Assembly (NCBI GenBank): GCA_964016875.1 | Contig: OZ024724.1 | Location: 18,642,501-18,706,500 of the forward strand | DNA length: 64,000 nucleotides | Reading direction: 5' to 3' | From: Fallopia convolvulus | Taxonomy: Eukaryota > Streptophyta > Magnoliopsida > Caryophyllales > Polygonaceae | Part shown: positions 56,160 through 64,000 of the stretch, one piece after another | Numbering within the stretch: position 1 is the first letter of the stretch | Layout: each line of letters starts with the position of its first letter | Program-made: the position numbers and the translations under genes | The notes under the pieces: generated by a model | Told to the model about the DNA's origin: nothing | What the model saw: the letters and a program-made list of their open reading frames with translations, nothing else | Databases searched by the model: none

Positions 56160-58454
56160 TCATGTTGCAGACTTGTGAAAGAGGACCCCTTTTATCATGG
56201 CGAACCGCGTTGCTTTTGATTTTAAAACTTTGGCTTCTATCTTATCCTTGGGGGCTTCGCCGCGAAGGAACCAATCGAGGTACGGCTTGGTCCAGCAGTC
56301 ATCTGAACTAACCCCTGGGTTGGTGGATGTTTGGAGAATATCCGGAGCACGCTGCTCTGGTGGTGGTTCAGCAGTCTTCGTCACCGATGTTTCTGTTATA
56401 GCCGACTGTAACAAGTGGACTAATGGTATATTGTTGTAATCCCTGGGGTCTAGGGTAGAGCCTAGACCGGCTAGGGCATCGGCTGGTGCATTTTGATCTC
56501 GAGGAATTTTTTCGAATTGTATTTTCTCAAAATTCTTGGATAGTGCCTTGACAACCTCGAGGTAACTGGCCATCCTATCATCTTTGGCATCGAAGATTCC
56601 CAGGATCTGATTAATGATGAGTAAGGAGTCGGCGCGTACCAAGATCTTTTTGATGGACAAATCTTTAGCCAATTCCAGCCCAAAGATGAGGGCTTCGTAT
56701 TCCGACTCATTATAGGTGGCTTCGAAATTGCATCTGACTGCTTGAGCTATTGTTTCCCCCTTTGCCGACTTTACAACGACGCTGAGCCCTGCTCCTTTTG
56801 CGTTTGAGGCTCCATCGGTGTTTAGTATCCATTCTTCCTCAGGTTCGTCGAGGGATGAGGTCAAGACTTCTTCTTTAGCATTTTCTTCAAGAGTCGGGGT
56901 GAAGTCGGCAACGAAGTCGGCCAAGACTTGTGATTTGATTTCCTTTCGAGGTTCATATCTGATGTCATAACCGCTTAGGCGGATTTCCCACTTTGCCATC
57001 CTTCCTGAGAATTCTGGTTTTTGCATGATCTGTCGGAAAGGGTAATTCGTCAGGACGAAGATAGTATGTGACTCGAAGTATGGTCGGAGTTTGTTCGAGC
57101 ACATCACGACCGCCAGGACCAATTTTTCCGTTGGAGAGTAGCGCGTTTCGGCGGACACCATCGTTCAGCTCACAAAATAAACCGGAACTTGTTGGCTGTC
57201 CTCTTCTTTGACCAGGACTCCGCTTAGTGCACGGTCTGATACAGCTAAGTAGAGGTGTAACACCTCCCCCGGAGTTGGTTTAGCTAGTAATAGGGGATTG
57301 GCGAAGTAGCCCTTTAGCTCTTGGAAGGAGGCTTCGTGTCTTTCTGTCCACTGGAAGCTCTTGTTCTTCTTTAGTACCTAGTAGAATAGTCGGCACTTAT
57401 CCGAAGATTTGGAGATAAAACGGTTCAACGCAGCTATCATGTCGGTTAGCTTCTGCACGTCTTTTATGCTTCGTGGGGATTTCAGGGAAGCAATTGCCCG
57501 CACTTGATTTGGGTTGGCCTCAATCCCTCTCTTGGTTACCACGTGTCCCAAGAAAGTCCCAGATTGTACTCCAAAAATGCACTTTTGGGGATTCAGTTTC
57601 ATGTTGTATTCCTAGAGGACTTTGAATGATTCTTCTAAGTGTCCCTTATGTAAGGGGGCGCTTGTGCTTTTTACCACCATATCGTCGATGTATACCTCCA
57701 TTGTTTTGCCAATGTGGTCGCGAAACATCCGGTTGACTAATCTTTGGTAAGTAGCTCCGGCGTTTCTCAAACCGAAGGGCATTACACGATAGCAATATGT
57801 TCCCTGCCCTATGATGAAGGACGTCTTCTCCTGATCTTCCGGCTCCATCTGGATCTGGTGATAACCGCTGAATGCATCCATGAAGGTAAGTAGCTCGTGA
57901 CCCGCGGTTGCGTCCCCCATCGAGTCTATGTGTGGGAGAGGGAAAGAATCCTTGGGGCATGCTTTGTTGAGGTCGGTGAAATCCACACAAACCCTCCACT
58001 TCCCGTTCTTCTTGGGCACCACGACTACGTTAGCCAGCCAATCGGGGTACTTTACTTCTCTGATCTTCCCGGTGTCTAGTAATTTCTTGACCTCTTCATC
58101 GACTGCTCGTATTCGCTCCGGGGCGAATTTTCTCCTCTTTTGTCTGACTGGAGGGTGTTCAGGATCGACGTTGAGTTTGTGTGTGATGATGGAAGGGTCT
58201 ATTCCAGTCATGTCTTCGTGGCTCCAACCGAAGCAACCCTGGTGATTTTTCAGGAATGTTACCAGTTCTTCTCTGATTGATGGTTCCAAATTTTATCCGA
58301 TCTTGACAACCTTCCCTTCCTCTAAGGTCACCTCCTCCACTTTTTCTCCGTCTTCAGTTCGCTCTGGAGGGGGGGTGACGTTTTGTAATTGCTATGCTTC
58401 AAGTCTTAGAGTAGTTGGTTTGAGGGCTGCTTTGTAGCATTCCCTGGCCAACCT
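56160..58454 (-). pseudogene. Element F RT and dual RNase H
   Basis: Same frame as gag. RT: 'WRVCVDFTDLNKACPKDSF', 'FMDAFSGYHQIQM', 'YRVMPFGLRNAGATYQRLV' and 'MEVYIDDMVVKS'. Then a first, degenerate RNase H ('TRYSPTEKLVLAVVMCSNKL' and 'LADFVADF') and a second, archaeal-type RNase H with 'WILNTDGASNAKGAGLSVVV', 'NESEYEALIFGLELAKDL' and 'VRADSLLIINQI'. This duplication is a Tat/Ogre hallmark. Premature stops: 58392-58394, 58293-58295, 57612-57614, 57378-57380, 57165-57167 and 56160-56162; each can be one C-to-T change from Gln or Arg. Confidence 0.9.
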
Positions 58455-60713
58455 CTAATCCCCGCGAATTTCGTCGATCCCCCATGGTGTTGGAAATTTC
58501 ACCGTTTGGTGGTAGGTGGACGCCACGGCTTTTATGTCGTGTAACCAAGGGCGTCCCAGGATTACGTTATAGCATGATGGGCAGTCCATCACGAGGAAAT
58601 TGACTTGCATATTTACACCTCTGGCGAAGGTTGGGATAGCAATGTCGCCCACAGTGTGTTTGACTTCGCCGCTGAATCCTACTAGGGGCACAGGGTGTTT
58701 ATGGATGTCGTTTTCGGATAAACCCATCTCCTTTAAAGCAGTCAGAGTCATGAGATTCGTGGAGCTTCCTGTATCAATCAATACCCTTTTCATCAGTACG
58801 TTTCCAATATGCAAAGAGATTACGAGGTCATCGTGGTGCGGCTCGGAAGTGTTTTCTGCATCGGTGTCGTCGAACACGATTGCTGGTCCTGGAGAATCTC
58901 TGGTGCGATGCCTTGAGGACTGGGTGCGATTGAAGTTACTTTCCCTGGCGTGGCGTTTTGCTGCCGAGTATGATAGTCCACAAATGCTTAATCCCCTGGA
59001 TATCACATTGACCACTCTTTCAGGTGTCGAAGGATTACGCCTTCCTTGGTGCTCGGATGGAGGATTATCTAGCAAATCTTTGGGTACTCGAGCATCTGGA
59101 GCTACGTCTTTTATTCTTCCTTCAGCGACTAGGCGGGCCAGTTCATTTAAGAGCATAAGGCAATCCTTGGTCCAGTGCCCGTGGTAGTCATGGTAATCGC
59201 ACCATTTAGTCGTGTCTCCCCCCGAGTAAGGAGTTCTGTCCTTTCTTGGCCATCTCACGTGTTCTCCTTGCTTCGCCATGTTCCGGAGCAACTTTTTCGT
59301 GGATATGTTAAGTTTGAAAGACTCGAGTGAAGGCGGAAGGGGCTCTCGCTCTTTGTCATTTGTCCATCGTGTCTTGGTCACGTTGACCTGCCCTGAGGTA
59401 GGTCGTGAGTAAGGATGGGTGCGGCGGTCCTTCCTCTGATCTGTTGATACTCGCCGACTATCAATGGGTCCTCTTCTCTCGATCTTCTCCGTCTCGGAAG
59501 ATCTTTTCCTCAGGGTCCTGTCTTCCTCCAACCGGACGTGTTCCAAAGCCCTGGCTTGTACCTCCTCGAATGTGGCACAGGGGTGCTTAGTCAGCTCTTT
59601 GTATAGGCCGCCATCGGGAGTGACCCCTTGCCTGAATGCTTCCACTGCGGTTGTCACGTCGCAAGATGAGATGGAGATTTTCTCGCGGTTGAAGCGATCC
59701 AAGAATTCTCTGGTAGTTTCTTGATGGCGTTGGCGGATCCGATAGAGATCGCTGGATTGCTTTTCGAATTTACGGCTACTCGCGAACTGGGACCGGAAGG
59801 TGTCCGAGAGATTTGCGAACGACCTAATGCTCCCACGGGGGAGGTTGATGAACCAGGTCAGGGTTCGCCCTATTAGGGTTGTACCGAATCCTTTGCACAT
59901 CATTGCCTCTTTTGAGTGGGATGGGACCGCGCTTGTCATCATCTTCTGTTTGTATATGGCCACATGTTCGTTCGGATCTGTAGTCCCGTTGTATGTAGGC
60001 ATGCTTGGTACGGAGAACTTCTTCGGAATCTCCACTTGGGCGATTCGATGGGAGAACGAAGACTCGTCGAAGCCATCGAGTGCTTCAGGCTCTAAGGGGT
60101 GGAAACTTCGTCTCCCCTTCTTGAGTTGGTCAGCAATGGCGCTAATCTGTTCAGTCACCTTTCTTCGGATGGTTGCGTCCAAATCGATTGGCTCGTGTCG
60201 TCTTCGATCTTCCCCATTGATGCCATCGTCTTCGATCCAGGCTTCTTGAGACGGTGTTCGGCGTTGATTAGCCGTTGATCGAAGATTGAGTGAAGGGTTA
60301 TTGTCGTGGAGAACTTCCTCACGGCGGACGCAGCCCGTGGGTTCCGGAGTTGCATCTTGTTGCGCGGTTGTCTTGTCTCAGGGGCATGGGTCCGTACCTC
60401 TTACAGAAGTTCCTTCTCCAGCTTTGAAATCAATCCTCCTGACGATTCCCTCAGTTCGCCTATCGACGCGGAGAGAATGGCGCCCCGTAGCCAAAACCTC
60501 GTACTGTTGTTTGAGTTGGCTATTTTCGGCGGTGAGGCGTTCTACATGAGCATCGTAAAAGCCTTTCTGATCGCTCAATGCCTTCTGTAAAAATTCCATA
60601 CGTTGCCTGAGGTCCGTCATCTCCACTTCTTGAGACCGAATGCCTTGGTTCTCGAGATTGTTGTCATCATCGGTGACTGGGGTTTTAGGACTTCCTTCTC
60701 CATTCTCAGACAT
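58455..60713 (-). pseudogene. Element F gag and protease
   Basis: ATG at 60713 ('MSENGEGSPKTPVTDDDNN'), followed by a coiled coil ('QRMEFLQKALSDQKGF'), a TGA at 60378-60380 and continuation in the same frame. Gag domain: 'MPTYNGTTDPNEHVAIYKQ', 'TLTWFINLPRGSIRSFANL' and 'TTREFLDRFNREKISIS'. A CCHC-like 'WCDYHDYHGHWTKDC'. Protease: 'KRVLIDTGSSTNLMTLTAL' (intact D-T-G) and 'YNVILGRPWLHDIKAVAST'. Ends in a TAG at 58455-58457 where pol should go on. It is the best preserved gag-protease in the window. Confidence 0.92.
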
Positions 60714-60774
60714 CGTGTTCCTTGATTCGGAAGGAAGTAGAATGGTGATTCTTCCGACGGTTGTATCGATCACG

Positions 60775-60792
60775 GCCCCACGGTGGGCGCCA
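60775..60792 (-). promoter_or_regulatory. Element F primer-binding site
   Basis: TGGCGCCCACCGTGGGGC on the minus strand, three bases inside the 5' LTR: the form usual in plant Tat-type elements. Confidence 0.88.
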
Positions 60793-60795
60793 AAT

Positions 60796-61206
60796 TGTTT
60801 GAGCCAAAATTTACCAAAGGTAGAACCTTGGCTTAGATCGGGCCTTGATCGAATGAACTAAGAAGAATATGAACGAAAGTATGTGTTTGTATTGATGTAG
60901 AAATCACAGGAAATTGTATGAATGAAGTGTCCTTTTCCCCTAAGGGTTACATTGGCTTATATAGCCTCCTAGAACATATCTTATCTAAATCAGATATATA
61001 ATTTTATCTATAACTAACCAATCTCGACTTAATCTTATCTTATAACGAATACAATCTGAAGAAAATCTATCTTATAATAAATTAATCACGAAGCCTCTCT
61101 CCTCCAACCGACTTAATTGATCCCGGAAATCTTCCATCGATCTGGAGGCACTGGAGATTCTCTGACCATGGCGCAACGTTTCGCCACCTAAAATCTGGGT
61201 CCAACA
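60796..61206 (-). repeat. Element F 5' LTR
   Basis: 411 bp, same length as its partner with about seven substitutions, so the insertion into Copia element E is fairly young. Confidence 0.93.
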
Positions 61207-62785
61207 CCTCCCATGTCTTGTTCTTTTGAAGAGATTCCATCTCTTCCTCCATAGCTACCAACCATCTCTCTTTATCAATATCTTTGATAGCTTGTTTAAA
61301 GGTGAGAGGCTCATCAGTCTCCACCGAGAGTGCATATTCAACTAAGTTTAACTGCCCATAGCGTTTCAGAGGTTCATCAAAACCATACCTCTAAACCGGT
61401 TTACAAACCCGCCTTGGCCTAGTGGAAGCCACGGTCTCTTGTTGTTGTTGTTGTAGTACTTGTGCATTTTCCTACTGAACCTCCTCATGTTCTAGCTCAT
61501 CATCTTCATGACGATATGTTTCAAGATGAGATTCCTCTTGATCATGACTAGAATCTGGTTGATCCGCAGATTCTTCTATCTCAACTACTTGAGATTTTAA
61601 CGTTTTAACATCACCACCTTTGGGTACCTCAGCTTTTGATAAAGCTGCCATGGAGTTCTCATCAAAAGTAACATCCCTACTGATTACAAACTTAGAATCT
61701 TCTAAACACCAAAGACGATAGCGCTTGACTCCTCTTGCATATCCTAAGAAAATTGCCTTCATAGCCCTACTATCAAGCTTGTTATCTTTGACATGATAAT
61801 AAGCGATGCATCCGAATACTCTAAGTCTTCCATAATCTGCATGTTCTCCTGACCATACCCTAAAAGGAGTATCTCCATCCAATTTTGAATGTGGAGATCG
61901 GTTCACAATATAAGCAGTTGTGGCAATCGACTCCGCCCACCATTCTCGACCCAAACCAGAATTGAAGCGCATACATCTAGCTTTCTCAAGTAGTGTACGG
62001 TTCAATCTTTCTACGACTCCATTCTGTTGTGGTGTGTCTCTAACCGTCCAATGTCGAACAATGCCTTCTTCACCACAAAACTTCTTGAAAGCACCATATG
62101 TGTACTCTGTGCCATTATCAGACCTCAAAGTTTTCAACTTTCTATCCGTTCTGTTCTTGACCATTGCTTTCCATTGCTTGAATGTCTCAAATACCTCATT
62201 CTTATGCTTAAGAAAATACACCCAAGCATATCTTGAGTAATCATCTACAAACGAGACAAAGTACCTGGAACCACCTTTGGAAGCAACTTTAGCCGGACCC
62301 CAAACATCTGTATAGACATAGTCTAATATCCCTCTGCTTTTATGGTTGCTTGTTGAGAATGAAAGCCTGTGTGCTTTTCCATACACACAATGCTCGCAAA
62401 ATTCCATGCAAGGCTTCTTTATATTATTCAACAAGCCTTTCCTACTAAGCAAATTTAGACCTTTTTTTGACACATGACCAAGACGCATGTGCCAAAGCCT
62501 AGTATACTCTGTTGGTTCCCTCTTACTTTTACTACTTCCAATCGCTACATCTCCTGTCACTGTATTGCCAACGAGATGGTACAAGTTTCCTTGACGAATT
62601 CTCTTCATCACCAACAAAGAACCACTAACAACCTTTAGAACCCCGTTGTCTCCCATAAACTTACAACCTCCTGATTCTAATGCACCTAGAGAAATCAAAT
62701 TCTTTCTCAAATCAGGGACATGCCTTACATCCATTAATGTTCTAACAATTCCATCTTGCATCTTGATTTTGATTGTACCGATGTC
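61207..62785 (-). pseudogene. Element E integrase and RT start
   Basis: 62761-61472 is open over 429 codons: GAG-pre-integrase with 'LWHMRLGHVSKKGLNLL' and 'CEHCVYGKAHR' (zinc HHCC), catalytic 'VYTDVWGPAKVAS', 'TLRSDNGTEYTYGAF' and 'TPQQNGVVERLNRTLLEK' (D-D-E). Then 'IFLGYARGVKRYRLW' and an acidic linker to a TAG at 61472-61474. 61324-61212 has 'TFKQAIKDIDKERWLVAM' and 'LQKNKTWEV', the start of Copia RT, cut by element F at CCTCC. Confidence 0.9.
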
Positions 62786-64000
62786 TGTTGAAAGGGTTTC
62801 TCGGCCAACAAATAAATTTGTAAGTCAAGACCCCGCTGAGTACAGTGGAGTCAGGATCGTTCCACAGGAAGCAAGGTTGTTTGTCTATCAATCTAATAAA
62901 AATCAAACAAAATCAAACACAATCACTCACGAGATGCCTCGTTAACGACCTTGTCAGGATCGTTACCGAACCACCGAATATAAAAACATCAATTAACGAA
63001 CTAATAAAATTCTAATTAATACTCGGTACCGAAGCAAGCATTCAGCAACGAAGATTTATCAGAAATAATTCAATAAAAACAAATATCTAGGATAAGGGAC
63101 ACCAAAGCATAGCCAAGCATAAGAATTCGTAAGTAGATAAGATCATGCCTTTAAATAGATAGAGTCATCAACTTTCATTGACTTGACAGGTAAATTAATC
63201 TATTTTCATAAACCAACTCACTCGATTGCTTGTTTTGGATCTAAAGCTTGAAACTTTCGTTTTCAAACAATATCAATCTTCAAGTTACTAACTTTCTCTT
63301 TCAATCAAGTTAAAACTCAAATTACCTCAACTCCCGTTTCGGTATTAAGCACAACAAACAATATCAATAAAAATAAAAGGCATTCAAAACACTAACTTAC
63401 TTCATCAAACATGCTCAACTATGCCGGGCTTAACCCCGACCCTAGAAAAATAACTACTCACTACTCATGATTAAGAAACCAAAAACTTCAATAAAAACAA
63501 ACATGAAAACAAAACTCAAACTTAAATTAATAACAAAAATATCGTCTTACAGAGAATCAGAAGAAAAACCAAAACAAAACAATCACCGAACCACAAACTC
63601 GATCAACGAACCTCGGAAACCGTCGTCACCGACCCCTCCTTACCGACTTCCGATCCGGCAGCCTTTCCTTCGGCCTTCCTCCCTTCTCCAAAACTAACTC
63701 TCAAACTCTACTCCAAATTCCCCCCCCCCCCCCTTCTATGCTATATAGAAGGGTATTTATACTAGAAAATCCTAAAAAACTAAAAAGATAAAAGATAAAA
63801 ACTTTCCTAAAAAGATAGAAACAATCTCTAAAAGATAGAAATAAAATCTAAAAAGATATTAAACCCTAAAATACATATTCTATTAACCCATAAGATTCTA
63901 AAAAGATACTCAACCAATACGGAAATAAATTCCCGCTCAGGATCGGTGAATAATAAAATAATACTCTGAAATCTTCTTCTTCGTGGCCTCGTTAACGACC
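62786..64000 (-). repeat. LTR of element B family, cut by window edge
   Basis: The first 1,215 bp from the 3' end of an element B-type LTR, in reverse orientation, beginning TGTTGAAAGGG. It is inserted in Copia element E (left pentamer ATGTC, 62781-62785). It has the TATA box (TATTTATA at 63753-63760), palindromes at 62941/62962 and 63991, and a C14 run at 63720-63733 where the other two LTRs have G6 on the opposite strand. It is a 3' LTR of an element to the right, or a solo LTR. Confidence 0.92.

Larger units (their letters stand above)
51482..61206 (-). mobile_element. Element F: Tat-like Gypsy with antisense gene
   Basis: 411 bp LTRs TGTTTGA[CG]CC...GGTCCAACA (plus-strand view), flanked by perfect CCTCC (51477-51481 and 61207-61211). 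On the minus strand: primer site TGGCGCCCACCGTGGGGC, gag-pol in one frame (60713-55059), then about 3.2 kb before the 3' LTR that holds a plus-strand, intron-containing gene. Dual RNase H and the antisense gene are marks of the Tat lineage. LTRs differ at about seven sites. Nine in-frame stops inactivate gag-pol without any frameshift. Confidence 0.93.
49356..62785 (-). mobile_element. Copia element E (incomplete in window)
   Basis: Minus-strand Ty1/Copia element: 3' LTR at 49356-49803, a purine tract, RNase H and RT at 50032-51481, then element F, then RT start, integrase and GAG-pre-integrase at 61207-62785. At 62785 it is cut by an LTR of the element B family, so gag and the 5' LTR lie beyond the right edge. 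Integrase before RT identifies Copia; sequence resembles the Tork/Tnt1-type group, with moderate confidence. Removing element F leaves the RT continuous across CCTCC. Confidence 0.9.

Noticed and set aside
55552..60590. Plus-strand frames over element F gag-pol
   Set aside because: Opposite-strand shadows of pol and gag domains that are clearly coded on the minus strand.
1..64000. CRISPR arrays, operons, bacterial promoters or Shine-Dalgarno sites
   Set aside because: All coding signals are plant retroelement, viral or PPR; nothing prokaryotic is present.

Overview
The window is plant nuclear DNA, almost certainly a repeat-rich angiosperm region. It contains plant-lineage LTR retrotransposons (Ty3/Gypsy Athila-like, Tekay-like chromovirus, Reina-like chromovirus, Tat-like, and Ty1/Copia), a Cassandra TRIM carrying 5S rDNA-like sequence, a Pack-MULE, a pentatricopeptide-repeat (PPR) pseudogene with AT-rich flanks, and an old endogenous pararetrovirus (EPRV, Caulimoviridae-like). 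I cannot name the species. No intact host gene, tRNA, CRISPR or prokaryotic feature is visible.

Layout, left to right. 1-2502: a gag/protease remnant and unassigned DNA. 2503-3008: a complete Cassandra element on the minus strand. 3009-3773: the 3' part of the EPRV (promoter, leader, poly(A) signal). 3774-22471: Gypsy element A (+), flanked by ATTAT, with the Athila-like non-autonomous element B (8700-19100, flanked by GACTT) inserted in its reverse transcriptase. 22472-26333: the middle of the EPRV (transactivator-like ORF, RNase H, RT, protease, part of the movement protein, all minus). 26334-38058: element C, a Tekay/Del-like chromovirus (minus, flanked by TTGGT), with a 1,013 bp Pack-MULE in its left LTR (27130-28142, 9 bp TSD). 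38059-40350: the 5' part of the EPRV (rest of the movement protein, coat-protein zinc knuckle, tRNA-Met primer site). 40351-41735 and 47136-49355: a PPR pseudogene split by the Reina-like element D (41736-47135, flanked by AGCAA). 49356-62785: Copia element E (minus), split by the Tat-like element F (51482-61206, flanked by CCTCC). 62786-64000: an LTR of the element B family cutting into the Copia element and running off the window.

The nesting gives a relative order. The EPRV and PPR gene came first. Elements A, C, D and E (and perhaps Cassandra) came next. B in A, the Pack-MULE in C, F in E, and the edge LTR in E came last. LTR pairs agree by eye: B and F pairs differ by roughly 1-2%, while D, A and C pairs differ more and carry indels.

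Three things stand out. (1) The EPRV is in three pieces over about 37 kb but is nearly a whole genome in one order: primer site, CP, MP, PR, RT, RNase H, TAV-like ORF, promoter, poly(A) signal. (2) Element B carries paired GTTAAC-centred palindromes, mostly 21 bp apart, in its LTRs, untranslated regions and both reading frames. (3) Most in-frame stops in these elements can be explained by single C-to-T changes (CAG, CAA or CGA to a stop), as expected from deamination of methylated cytosine; element F keeps one uninterrupted gag-pol frame of 1,885 codons broken only by such stops. Element F also carries an antisense gene with visible GT-AG introns.
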